Part shown: positions 51,408 to 59,949 of the stretch, piece by piece | Layout: every line of letters starts with the position of its first letter | How positions within the stretch are numbered: the first letter of the stretch is position 1 | Assembly (NCBI RefSeq): GCF_004217135.1 | Contig: NZ_SHKK01000001.1 | Coordinates: 5,828,001 to 5,892,000, forward strand | Direction of reading: 5' to 3' | Source: Micromonospora violae | GTDB lineage: Bacteria; Actinomycetota; Actinomycetes; Mycobacteriales; Micromonosporaceae | Length of the DNA stretch: 64,000 bases | The notes under the pieces: model-generated | What the model saw: only the letters and a program-made list of their open reading frames with translations | What the model was told of the DNA's origin: nothing | Database searches by the model: none | Made by a program: the position numbers and the translations under genes

Positions 51408-52949
51408 TCACCGCCGGGCCAGTCGGGTCTGCCGAGGTCGCCGCCAGGCACCGGCACCGGCCTCGACCCACCGGGTCAGCAACCGCGCGTCGTACCCCAC
51501 CCGCAGCAACTGGTCGCGGACCCGTTCCGGCAGGTGCCGGGGGACCGCACGACCGTCCGGGCCGGGCCCGAAGACCGTGGTGGTGGTGATCCGACCGGCT
51601 TCACCGGCTCCGATCACCTCCTCCACGTGCGAGACGAACCGGTGTTTGCGCCCACCGATCGCGGTCTCGTCCTCGACGGTGACGTAGACGATCAGGTCGA
51701 GCGCGTTGCCGGCCATCCGGCGGGCCTGGTCGACGGTCATCTCGCGGCCGTGCGCCAACGCCAGCTCGACGATCCGTTCACCCACTCCGGAAGCGGTACG
51801 GGCGTGGATGGTGCACATCGACCCTCGACTGGTGGTCATCGCCTGGAGCATCGGCACGATCTCCCGGGACCGCACCTCGCCCACGATGATCCGCAGGACG
51901 CCCATCCGCAGCGACAGCGGAATCAGGTCGGCGATGGTCACCTCACCGGCGGGACGGCCGTCGAAGCCGCGCTCGCCGTGGCCCTCCCGGGCCTCGAAGC
52001 TCATCACCGCCCGGTGCCGTTCCCGGCGGCGGGCCGGGAGCAGCTCCCGACTCTCCTCCAGCAGCACGTACGGCTCGTCGGGCGGGATCTCGTTCATCAA
52101 CGCCCGGATGACAGTGGTCTTTCCGGCCCCGGCCAAGCCGGCGACCATGATGTTCAGACCGGCGCGCATCGCCGCGCGGAGGAAGTCGCGCAGCAGCGGG
52201 TCGATCATCTCGTCCAGGTCGCCTCGGGCGCCGGCGAGGTCGTCGAGGCTCACGTCCAGGGTGTTGTGCTTGCGGATAACCGCGTAGGGGCGGTGGCTGA
52301 CCAGGAACACCGCGGCCAGCCGGCTGCCGTCGGGCAGTTGCAGATCGAGGGTGGGCTTCACCGTGGAGAGGGACCGCTCGGTCGCGCCCGCCCGACGGGC
52401 CGCCGCCTGGAGGATCTCCACCAGTTCGGCGTCGCTGTCGGCGATCGGCTCGGCCCAGTCCACCCCACCGCCGTGCCGGGTGATGCGTACCTGGTCGCAG
52501 CCGAGGATGTGCACCTCCTCGATGGTGTCGTCGACCAGCAGGGTCTGTAGCCGGCCGAGCCCGACCAACTCGGCGGTCACCTGGTCGAGCAGCAGGCGTT
52601 CCTCACCGGCGGCCATCGGCGTGCCGGCCCGGCGCACCGAGTCCGCGTACGCGGCGACCACCGCGACGGCGAGTCGGGCCCGCTCGGTGTCCTCCTCGTC
52701 GACGGTGAACTCCCGGCCGCGCTGCCAGAGGGTGAGCCGTTCGGTGAGTTCCCGGCGCAGCTCCCGGACCACCTGGAAGTCCACCCGGGGTCGAGGCGAC
52801 GACTCCGGCGGTGGGGTGACCGCTGGCGTCGGCTGCGGCAGCGGCACGGACTGGTGGTGCCGGCCGTTCGGCCCGGTCAGGGGTGGCGCGGTGGAGGTCA
52901 CGCCCGGTGGCTGTTGGCGCGGATCGGTGGAGACCGGCTCAAACCGCAT
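51408..52949 (-). CDS. tadA: pilus assembly ATPase TadA/CpaF
   Basis: A 513-residue secretion ATPase. The N-terminal 60 residues are Pro-rich. The Walker A motif is GLAGAGKTT (271-279), the Asp box and Walker B region read VLLEESRELLP and LRIIVGEVRSREI, and the His box is MCTIHARTASG. It hydrolyses ATP at the cytoplasmic face to drive pilin export. ATG 52949 overlaps tadZ by 11 bp. Confidence 0.92.
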   Translation of the reverse strand: MRFEPVSTDPRQQPPGVTSTAPPLTGPNGRHHQSVPLPQPTPAVTPPPESSPRPRVDFQVVRELRRELTERLTLWQRGREFTVDEEDTERARLAVAVVAAYADSVRRAGTPMAAGEERLLLDQVTAELVGLGRLQTLLVDDTIEEVHILGCDQVRITRHGGGVDWAEPIADSDAELVEILQAAARRAGATERSLSTVKPTLDLQLPDGSRLAAVFLVSHRPYAVIRKHNTLDVSLDDLAGARGDLDEMIDPLLRDFLRAAMRAGLNIMVAGLAGAGKTTVIRALMNEIPPDEPYVLLEESRELLPARRRERHRAVMSFEAREGHGERGFDGRPAGEVTIADLIPLSLRMGVLRIIVGEVRSREIVPMLQAMTTSRGSMCTIHARTASGVGERIVELALAHGREMTVDQARRMAGNALDLIVYVTVEDETAIGGRKHRFVSHVEEVIGAGEAGRITTTTVFGPGPDGRAVPRHLPERVRDQLLRVGYDARLLTRWVEAGAGAWRRPRQTRLARR

Positions 52950-53739
52950 CCGGCACCCCCTGCTGCACGGGCCACGCCAACCGGGCCCGCCGCCGCTCCA
53001 CGAGCGCACCGACCGGGACCTCCAGCGCGGCCGCCGCGCGCATCAGTGGCCGTCCGGCCCGTACGGTCCCGCCCAGGGCGAGCACCCCGGCGGTACGCGG
53101 ATCGTGCGGCAGCCGCGCGATGACCGGCAGTTTCAGGGCGCGGCTGATCTCGGCCCGCCCGTGCCCGTCGCCGACCAGCAGCAGTCGCAGGGTGCCCGGA
53201 GGCACCCGGTGCTCGACGAAGTCCCGTTCGATCGCGGTGACCACCGCCCGGGTGCCGGACAGGTCCGGCAGGTGCGCCCGGGTCACCAACAGCACCACCG
53301 AGGCGGCCCGCAGCACCGGCCACGGCGGCCCGGTCACGTGCAGCCGGCCACAGTCGACGAGGACGTCGTAGCCGGGGGTGCCCCGGTCGAGGGCGTCGAA
53401 GTAGTCGGCGAAGCGCTGCCAGAGCGGGGTGACGCTGCCACTCTGAGCCGGGTCGACGAGGCCGGGCAGGAGCAGTCGTTCCCGGCGGGGCGCGTCCAGG
53501 TCGACCAGCTGCGACCAGAACGCGGTTTCGAGGTTGCCGTCGCGCAACTCCCCGACGGCCAACTCGCCGATGCCGCGCGGGCCGTCCAGTTGGCCACCGA
53601 GGTATCCGGCGAGGATCGACCCGCCGGCCGGGTCGCATTCGGCGACCACCAGCCGCCGGTGCCAGGCCAGCGCGCAGGCCAGCGCCGAGGTCGTGACGCC
53701 GGGCGAACCCTTCGCGGACACCAGCGCGATGATCGCCAT
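52939..53739 (-). CDS. ParA/MinD-like ATPase of the Tad locus (TadZ/CpaE-like)
   Basis: A 266-residue P-loop protein with deviant Walker A AKGSPGVTTSA and VAECDPAGGS. TadZ proteins position the pilus machine at a cell pole. The sequence lacks the N-terminal receiver-like domain of some CpaE proteins. It is 2 nt downstream of the SAF-domain gene and overlaps tadA. Confidence 0.83.
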   Translation of the reverse strand: MAIIALVSAKGSPGVTTSALACALAWHRRLVVAECDPAGGSILAGYLGGQLDGPRGIGELAVGELRDGNLETAFWSQLVDLDAPRRERLLLPGLVDPAQSGSVTPLWQRFADYFDALDRGTPGYDVLVDCGRLHVTGPPWPVLRAASVVLLVTRAHLPDLSGTRAVVTAIERDFVEHRVPPGTLRLLLVGDGHGRAEISRALKLPVIARLPHDPRTAGVLALGGTVRAGRPLMRAAAALEVPVGALVERRRARLAWPVQQGVPDAV

Positions 53740-53741
53740 GC

Positions 53742-54398
53742 TCAGGCCGCCTCGGTCAGCACGACGGCGAGCCGTTCCTGGGAGGCGAGCGCCACCACGG
53801 CCGGTACGTCGCGGGTGAGCAGCGCCAGGTACAGGACCCGGTTGTCGTTGGCCGGGCTGACCATGTCGATGACGGTGGCGGTGAACCGGGTGGCGGCGGC
53901 GGTGTTGTCGTCGGCGTTCTTGTCCGGGGTGCTGACCAGCAGGACCTTGTCGCCGGGGTGCAGTTCGCGGGCCGGCACCTGGGCGGTCTTCAGGCCGAGT
54001 GCGATCTGCTGCTGCCCGGGGCCGAGCAGCGGGTCGTCGGTGACCTGTCCCAGGGTGAGCAGCGTGCCCGGCACCAGGGCGACCGCGGCCCGTTTGCCGA
54101 CCACCTCGTCGAGTCGCCCGGCGGGCACCGGGCGCAGCCCCTGACCGCCGGCGACCTGCACGGTGACCAGGTCACCGGCGCTGATCTCGCGGCCCACCTC
54201 CACCGGCCGGGCCACCGCCAGGTAGCTGCCGGTGGCCCGGACGGAGGTGACCGCGAACGCCGCGCCCAGCCCGCCCAGGGCGATCAGCAGGACGGCGAGC
54301 CCGAGCAGCCCGGGGCGGACCCGGCGCTGGCGGACCACCGTGGGCGGGTTGACGGGCGCGTCCACGGATCCGCTCCCGTTGCGGGTCGCGAGGCTCAT
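53742..54398 (-). CDS. SAF-domain pilus protein (CpaB/RcpC-like)
   Basis: A 218-residue protein with one transmembrane helix (LLGLAVLLIALGGLGAAFAV) and a SAF domain (VARPVEVGREISAGDLVTVQV, VGKRAAVALVPGTLLTLGQV). CpaB-type proteins guide pilin passage across the envelope. ATG 54398 overlaps the upstream gene by 4 nt. Confidence 0.83.
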   Translation of the reverse strand: MSLATRNGSGSVDAPVNPPTVVRQRRVRPGLLGLAVLLIALGGLGAAFAVTSVRATGSYLAVARPVEVGREISAGDLVTVQVAGGQGLRPVPAGRLDEVVGKRAAVALVPGTLLTLGQVTDDPLLGPGQQQIALGLKTAQVPARELHPGDKVLLVSTPDKNADDNTAAATRFTATVIDMVSPANDNRVLYLALLTRDVPAVVALASQERLAVVLTEAA

Positions 54399-55318
54399 CG
54401 GGTCACCACCTGAAGTTCGTTGATCTGGATCGGTACCGTGCCGCTGTTCCGGGTCACCGGGATCACTCCGCTCTCGCCGCCGCCGCTCCAGGTCACCGTC
54501 CAGTACGTGGTGGCGGTGACCCGGTAGGTGCCGGCCTTCTGGTAGCCCTTGTCGTAGCCGCAGTCCGGGGAGGGTTCGCCCGCCCACTTGCCCTTCGACT
54601 CGTACCTGGTGCCTTCATCGGGGCAGGAGACCTTGTCCCCGTTGCCCATGTCCCAGACGATCTCGGTGACCTTGGCAGTGATCTCGACCCGCAGGCCGCG
54701 GTCGGTTTCGTCGGCGTATATCGGGCCGAAGTAGCTCGTGTTCTTCTCGGACCACATCCACACCGGCAGGCCGACCAGGCCGGGGCCGACGCGCTTGCGG
54801 GGCGCGACGCCCAACGGGGCTGGCAGCAGTTTGATCGACGCCAGGGCGCGCCGGGCCAGCTCCTCCGGGTTGGGTGGCGCGCCGAAGCCGGGTGGCGGCT
54901 CGGCCAGCGTGACCAGGTCCTGGGCGCCCAGGTCGCCGCCGTTGCAGGTCTGCAGATACCACTGGTGACCCTCGGGCGGGTCTTCCGGTCCCTCGGTCAG
55001 CTTGTAGTAGCAGCCGTCGCCGTTGTTGAACCAGCCAAGGTCCTCGTCGTAGCAGGGGACGGTGCGTTCGTTCCACTGGCAGACGCCGCCGCCCCCACCG
55101 CCGCCGCCGTCGCCGCCCCCACCGTCGCCCCCGCCCCCACCGTCGCCCGGCTTGCCGGGCTCGTCGTCCCAGACGCTGCAGTCGGGTTGGTCGGGCGGGC
55201 AGCCCGCTCCCGGGTCGGCCCGGCGGGCGGCGGCCGGCACTGTCGCACCGACCACCAGCAGGAGCGCGAGGCCGATCCCGGCGAGCGCCCGTCGGGTCGT
55301 CGCGGACCGGCTCAGCAC
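54395..55318 (-). CDS. secreted Cys-containing protein of the Tad operon
   Basis: A 307-residue protein with a signal peptide (GIGLALLLVVGATVPAAA). The mature part has a poly-Gly/Asp tract (about 58-80), eight or so Cys (CPPDQPDC, VCQWN, VPCYDED, DGCYY) and a beta-rich C-terminal half with an immunoglobulin-like look (GTYRVTATTYWTVTW). Such proteins often sit at the head of actinobacterial tad operons; function is unknown, perhaps a surface partner of the pilus. It overlaps the next gene by 4 nt. Confidence 0.78.
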   Translation of the reverse strand: MLSRSATTRRALAGIGLALLLVVGATVPAAARRADPGAGCPPDQPDCSVWDDEPGKPGDGGGGGDGGGGDGGGGGGGGVCQWNERTVPCYDEDLGWFNNGDGCYYKLTEGPEDPPEGHQWYLQTCNGGDLGAQDLVTLAEPPPGFGAPPNPEELARRALASIKLLPAPLGVAPRKRVGPGLVGLPVWMWSEKNTSYFGPIYADETDRGLRVEITAKVTEIVWDMGNGDKVSCPDEGTRYESKGKWAGEPSPDCGYDKGYQKAGTYRVTATTYWTVTWSGGGESGVIPVTRNSGTVPIQINELQVVTR

Positions 55319-55878
55319 GGCTGGTCCCGGTGCGTCGCGCCGTAGTTGATCAACCAGCGGCCGTCCGGATACCGGGTCGCGGTGGCGGTGGAGAGGTGTC
55401 TGCCGCCGCCGCTGCCCGGGACCGGGCGTTTGTCCTTGGCGTAGACCAGTCGGTAGCCGGTCGTGTCCAGGCAGTCCTGGATGTCCACGGTGGCCGGCTT
55501 CGCGTCCAGGCTGACGGCGGTCACGGTCGGGTCGGATTTCAGCGTCCCGGTACGCATGGCGCCGTGCTCCTTAGCCTGGCGAATGGACACTCGGACTCGG
55601 GTCAGCAGTGGGTCGCCCAGAAACCGCGACAGCTCCGGCGCGCGTGGATCACTGCGCAGGCCCGCCGCGCGCGAGGCCGTGAGATAACCGGAGTACGCGT
55701 CGAGCGCCGATTTCTCGGCAGCTCGCCGTTCGACGTCGGGATCGGTCCGCTGTTCGTTGTCGCGGACTGCCGTCGGCCGTTCGACCGTTTCCCGTCCGCT
55801 CGCGCAGGCGGTGAGCGGCATCGCCGCGATGACCGCCAGCAGGCAGATTGCCGCTCGTCTGAGCTGCCGTCCGCGCAC
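55312..55878 (-). CDS. small lipoprotein, first gene of the Tad operon
   Basis: A 188-residue exported lipoprotein with lipobox LTAC after IICLLAVIAAMP-like hydrophobic residues. The mature part has a helical EKSALDAYSGYLTASRAA segment and one later Cys pair (QDCLDT, DQPC), resembling NTF2/Mce-associated-like folds. GTG 55878 is chosen because GGAGG lies 7 nt upstream. It overlaps the next gene by 7 bp. The operon promoter must lie upstream of it. Confidence 0.77.
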   Translation of the reverse strand: MRGRQLRRAAICLLAVIAAMPLTACASGRETVERPTAVRDNEQRTDPDVERRAAEKSALDAYSGYLTASRAAGLRSDPRAPELSRFLGDPLLTRVRVSIRQAKEHGAMRTGTLKSDPTVTAVSLDAKPATVDIQDCLDTTGYRLVYAKDKRPVPGSGGGRHLSTATATRYPDGRWLINYGATHRDQPC

Positions 55879-56467
55879 CGTCGAGCCTCCTCGTGGTCGC
55901 CCGGTGCGGTGACGGTCCACCGCCGTCGGGCATGCGGAAGCGCGCCCGGATCAGCACATCCGGAGCGTTGATCGCGCTTCTGCATTCACCGTTACGGATC
56001 TTTTACAAATGCCGGGGTCCTGTGTCGTCCGATGGTGAAGGTGAGGCTTGCGTCACACCCAAGGGGCGAGCATAGGCTGACGCTCGCCGATGCAACAGAG
56101 GCAATTCAACTGAACACTCTGAGTTATGACAGGTGGTGGCGATGGGTGTCCACACCCCGCCCCGAGCAATGATCGAGCGAAAGGTCGTTATTGATGGGGC
56201 GTCGCCGGGTCGAATGCGCTCACCGAGGTCCCGCTACGGTTCGCGCGAGTGGACATCGCGGCCTCATCCCGGCATTCGAACGGTCCGGTCGGCGGTTTGG
56301 CGGGCCAGTTCGTCCGGCGCGGCGACCCCTGCGGAAGCTGTCGAAACCACCCGCGCAAGCCCGGGTGGGCACGTCGCTTTCTGCGCCATCCGCTACACCA
56401 CAGCGAACTGTCAATCACGATCCGTGTTCGCCAGCGGGGGCCAACGCCTGGCCGCACAGGAGGCGAC
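55879..56467. other. divergent control region between Tad operon and prepilin peptidase
   Basis: This 589-bp stretch has no convincing gene. 55960-56190 is noticeably AT-richer (GTTACGGATCTTTTACAAAT) and likely holds promoters for both sides. 7-bp inverted GGCGAGC/GCTCGCC arms sit near 56066-56090. An open frame continues upstream from the peptidase to GTG 56249 but has no ribosome site and an unlike composition. Confidence 0.5.
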
Positions 56468-57355
56468 ATGGCGCTGACCGGTCCCCCCGAGGCCGTCCCC
56501 GGTCGGGAAGACCAGCCCGATCGGCGCCCGGCGCCCCCACCATCCGGCGGAACGACCGAGACACCCGCCCAGCGGGCAACGCCCGCTCCGCCACCCGAAC
56601 GACCAGCGGGCCACGACACGCCGGTGGTCCGCGCCCGGGTCTCCACCGTGTTGGCGATCCTCGCGGTGAGCCCGCTGATGCGCCTGGCCGCGCTGCGCTA
56701 CGCCGTACCCCCGGGCCTGCCCAGCCGGACCGGCTGCGACGCCTGCGGCGCGCCGGTCGGCCTGACCCGCCCCTGGCCGGCGCTGGGCCCGGCGGCCCGG
56801 TGCGGCCACTGCCGCGCCCGGGTCGGCCCACCGCCGGGCACCGTCGAGCTGATCGTGCTCGCGACGGCGGTGCTGCTGGTGTTCGCTGGTCCATCCGACG
56901 GGGCGCTGCCGGCGTTGATCTGGTGGCTGGGCTGGACGATCCCGGCGATCCTCGTCGACCTGGCCGTGCACCGGCTACCGGATCGGCTCACCCTGCCCGC
57001 GGCGGCCGGGACCTGGCTGCTGCTCGGCGTGGCCGCGCTCGACGCCGACCCGGGGCACTGGCTGCGGGCCGTCCTCGGCGGCAGCGGGCTGGCGCTGTTC
57101 TTCGCCAGCACCGCGCTGCTGCTCGGCCGCCGCGGTTTCGGGCTGGGCGACGCGAAGCTGGCGCTCAGCGTCGGGGCACTGCTCGGCTGGTACGGCTGGC
57201 CGGTGCTGCTGTTCGGGCTGCTGCTCACCTTCGCGCTCTCCGCCCTGGTGAGTCTGGGCCTGCTGGCCGCGCGCCGGGCCACCTGGAGCACCCACCTGCC
57301 GTTCGGTCCGTTCCTGCTGCTCGGCACCACGGCTGCCCTCCTGCTGGCGGCCTGA
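56468..57355 (+). CDS. prepilin peptidase (A24 family) for the Tad system
   Basis: A 295-residue integral membrane protease and probable methylase. A Pro-rich N-terminus of 50 residues precedes eight or so helices. Zinc-type pairs C90-x2-C93 and C112-x2-C115 lie in a cytoplasmic loop as in full-length PilD. The active-site aspartates are Asp164 (DLAVHRLPD) and Asp228 in GLGD. It cleaves and may methylate the pilins encoded divergently. ATG 56468 follows CAGGAGG. Confidence 0.87.
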   Translation: MALTGPPEAVPGREDQPDRRPAPPPSGGTTETPAQRATPAPPPERPAGHDTPVVRARVSTVLAILAVSPLMRLAALRYAVPPGLPSRTGCDACGAPVGLTRPWPALGPAARCGHCRARVGPPPGTVELIVLATAVLLVFAGPSDGALPALIWWLGWTIPAILVDLAVHRLPDRLTLPAAAGTWLLLGVAALDADPGHWLRAVLGGSGLALFFASTALLLGRRGFGLGDAKLALSVGALLGWYGWPVLLFGLLLTFALSALVSLGLLAARRATWSTHLPFGPFLLLGTTAALLLAA

Positions 57356-57371
57356 CCCGTCGCGCGGCTGG

Positions 57372-58001
57372 TCAGGGGCGGGAGCGGCTGGCCAGTTTGG
57401 GCGCCGGGCTGTCGGCGCGGTCGGCCCGGCGGCGGAGCACCTCGCCGGTCGGGCGGGCCAGCAACGGGGTGGCCACCACGGCGACCAGGGCGCCGAACAG
57501 CACACCCGCGATCACGTCGTGCGGGTAGTGCACGCCCACGAACACCCGGGAGAACGCCGCGAGCGCGGCCAGGGGCAGCGCGACCAGGCCGAGTCGGCGG
57601 GAGAGCAGCAACGTGGTGACCGCCAGCGCGCCGGCCACGGTGGCGTGGTTGCTGGGGAACGACCAGTCGCCCGGGGGTGGACAGGCGCCCGCGATGATCG
57701 CCCGGCCGATGGTGCGGCAGGGGCGTTCCTCGTCCACCACGGTCTTGAGGAACTCACTGCCCACGTACGCCAGCAGGGCCGGCGCTGGCGCGATCAGGGC
57801 GAGCGCCCGGCCGTGCGGGCCATCGGAGCGGCGGCTCAGCGCGGCCATCAGCAGCAGCGCGCCGAGCAGCAGGATCACCCCCTCGGTGGCGTGCCCGACG
57901 AACCACTGCACCGGCTCGGGGCTGCCGGCGGCGGCGTCTACGACGTCGCTGTACCACTCGGCGCTGATCTCTGGAACGTCCATGCTGGTGTAGTCGACCA
58001 T
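57372..58001 (-). CDS. PAP2-family membrane phosphatase
   Basis: A 209-residue membrane protein with the three PAP2 phosphatase motifs: K-x6-RP (KTVVDEERP), PSNHA and SRVFVGVHYPHD. It has five or six helices. It likely dephosphorylates a lipid phosphate or undecaprenyl diphosphate. ATG 58001 has GAGGTGATG upstream. It is convergent with the peptidase gene, 16 bp apart. Confidence 0.88.
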   Translation of the reverse strand: MVDYTSMDVPEISAEWYSDVVDAAAGSPEPVQWFVGHATEGVILLLGALLLMAALSRRSDGPHGRALALIAPAPALLAYVGSEFLKTVVDEERPCRTIGRAIIAGACPPPGDWSFPSNHATVAGALAVTTLLLSRRLGLVALPLAALAAFSRVFVGVHYPHDVIAGVLFGALVAVVATPLLARPTGEVLRRRADRADSPAPKLASRSRP

Positions 58002-58112
58002 GCATCACCTCACTACATGTTCATACCCCGGTCACCTCGTGGACACCCTAGGAACGCGGCAGAGGGCACCGCCGCTGTCGAAGGTCAGGTGGTCTTTCCG
58101 ACTTTCGGTGGC

Positions 58113-58577
58113 TCAGATCGCCGCGGGGCCGCCGGCCATCCGCTCGCGGACGGCCTCCAGCGCCTCGAAGGCGTACGCCCAGTTGTGGCACTTGAAGCTG
58201 CGCAGACCGTCGATCGCGGTGTGACAGTCGGAGCAGCGCACCCCGGCGATGGCATCCGGGATCTCGGTGTTGACGTACTTGCGCTCACCCAGGATGACCG
58301 TGGCGATCATGGCCTTGTCGTGCAGGCCGGAGAGCGCCGACGAGACGATGTCGTACCAGGTGATGCGTCGGCGGCACTTCGGGCAGTCGGGTTCGTCGCC
58401 GCTGACCCAGAGCGGGGCGCCGATGCTGCGCGCCGGTATGCCGAGCAGTTTCTCCAGCCGGCGGACGTCCGACTCCGGGGTGGTCCACCGGTGTTGGCCG
58501 GGCAGTGCTGCGGGCGAGTCGTACACGGCGCGGAACAGATCGTGGTCGACCTGCACGGTCTCGCGTTGAGCGGTCAT
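58113..58577 (-). CDS. small protein with two CxxC zinc-ribbon-like pairs, function unknown
   Basis: A 154-residue soluble protein. CPKC and CSDC pairs, about 55 residues apart, with a further FKCHNW, suggest a structural zinc or haem-like site (CxxCH in CSDCHT). WYDIVSSALSGLHDKAMIATVILG lies between them. I do not recognise the family. ATG 58577 is preceded by GAGGAGGG. Confidence 0.7.
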   Translation of the reverse strand: MTAQRETVQVDHDLFRAVYDSPAALPGQHRWTTPESDVRRLEKLLGIPARSIGAPLWVSGDEPDCPKCRRRITWYDIVSSALSGLHDKAMIATVILGERKYVNTEIPDAIAGVRCSDCHTAIDGLRSFKCHNWAYAFEALEAVRERMAGGPAAI

Positions 58578-58761
58578 CGGCGCGTCCCTCCTCGTTGAGT
58601 GGGTGCCCCCACCGTGGTCAGCGGTGACCATGGGCGCAGCCGGATCAACGACACGAGGGGCGCGTGGGTCGTCCCTTCCGCAGCTGACCGCTTTCGCCTC
58701 CGGTAGCCGACCCCGGGTGGTACGACGGACGGAGGGCGCGCGCCACCGGGAGGAGCGGCCG

Positions 58762-59922
58762 ATGGCGAGCAGACCCGAACGGTTGCTGCGGGGCGGCGGC
58801 TCGCCGCTGAGCGCCTCGTTCCTGGAGCTGTTCTTCGATCTGGCGTTCGTGCTCGCGCTCAGCCAGCTGGCCGATCACCTGCTGCACGACCTCACAGTGG
58901 TCGGCGCACTGCGTACCGCCCTGCTGTTGGCCGGTGTCTGGTGGATCTGGGTGACCACCACCTGGTTCGCCGACTGGTACGACCCGCAGAGTCCGGCGGT
59001 GCGGTGGCTGCTGGTGGGTGCCGCGCTGGGCAGCCTGCTGACCGGGGTGGCGATCCCACACGCGTTGGACGGGCGGGGCCTGCTCTTCGCCGGCGCGTAC
59101 GTCTCGGTGCACCTGGCCCGGGGCGCGGTCACCGCCTTCGCGCTACGCGGTCACCCCCGGCAGAGCCGGGCGCTGCGCATCCTCTGCTGGTTCAGCGTCT
59201 CCGCCGTACCGTGGCTGGTCGGCGGGTTCCTGCCGCAGTGGCGGGTGCCGCTGTGGCTGCTAGCCCTCGCCATCGACCTCACCGGCCCGCGCATCGGGTG
59301 GCCCACGCCGGGGATGGGCCGGATCGGGCGGCAGGAGCTGCACCTCGCTGGTGAGCACTTCGCCGAGCGGTACCAGCAAATCATGATCATCGCGCTCGGT
59401 GAGGTGGTCCTGGTCGCCGGTCTCTCGTACGCCGACAGCGACCTCGCCCTCGCGCAGACCGCAGCGTTCCTGCTGGTCTTCGCCACCGCGGTGCTGATCG
59501 GTCTGCTCTACGTCACGCCCGCCGGTCAACGCCTCGGCCCGGCCATCGAGCACGCCGACCCGTCCTGGCTCGGGGTCATCACCGGTTACCTGCACCTGCT
59601 GATGATCGCCGGGTTGGTGGTCACCGCCGTCGGCGGCGAACTGAGCATCGCGGATCCCCTGCGTACCGGTGACCTGACGGCGGTCCTGGTCATCCTGGGC
59701 GGCCCGACGCTGTTCCTGGTGGGGCGGATCCTCTTCTCGGCGGCGATCCACCGGCGACTCTCCTGGCCTCGGGTCGTCGCCCTGTTCGTGCTGGCCGGTG
59801 CGGCGGCCGTGCTGCGACTGCCGCTGCTGGCGGTCAGCGCGGTCGCCGCCGGGGTGGCGCTCGCGGTGGTCGTGCTGGACCACGCCGGCATCCGGTCCTA
59901 CCGCCCACCCCCTGGCGCGTAG
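58762..59922 (+). CDS. low temperature requirement protein A (LtrA)-like membrane protein
   Basis: A 386-residue protein with about ten hydrophobic helices and the LtrA pattern (SFLELFFDLAFVLALSQLADHL, HFAERYQQIMIIALGEVV). Family function is not established beyond membrane association. ATG 58762 follows GGGAGGAG; an upstream in-frame ATG at 58603 has none. The MarR-GNAT gene starts 27 bp beyond its stop but has its own operator. Confidence 0.87.
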   Translation: MASRPERLLRGGGSPLSASFLELFFDLAFVLALSQLADHLLHDLTVVGALRTALLLAGVWWIWVTTTWFADWYDPQSPAVRWLLVGAALGSLLTGVAIPHALDGRGLLFAGAYVSVHLARGAVTAFALRGHPRQSRALRILCWFSVSAVPWLVGGFLPQWRVPLWLLALAIDLTGPRIGWPTPGMGRIGRQELHLAGEHFAERYQQIMIIALGEVVLVAGLSYADSDLALAQTAAFLLVFATAVLIGLLYVTPAGQRLGPAIEHADPSWLGVITGYLHLLMIAGLVVTAVGGELSIADPLRTGDLTAVLVILGGPTLFLVGRILFSAAIHRRLSWPRVVALFVLAGAAAVLRLPLLAVSAVAAGVALAVVVLDHAGIRSYRPPPGA

Positions 59923-59930
59923 CCGAGAAG

Positions 59931-59946
59931 CCTGACTAAAGTCAGG
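59931..59946 (+). promoter_or_regulatory. palindromic operator over the -10 box of the MarR-GNAT gene
   Basis: CCTGACTAAAGTCAGG is a perfect 7-bp inverted repeat with a 2-nt centre. It contains TAAAGT (59937-59942) exactly 7 nt before the ATG, so the binding site would cover the -10 region of a leaderless promoter. Autorepression by the encoded MarR domain is the natural reading. Confidence 0.65.
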
Positions 59947-59949
59947 TAG

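Noticed and set aside
56249..56467. Upstream extension of the prepilin peptidase to GTG 56249
   Set aside because: The extra 73 residues are Arg/His/Gly-rich with no ribosome site, while ATG 56468 follows AGGAGG and suits the family.
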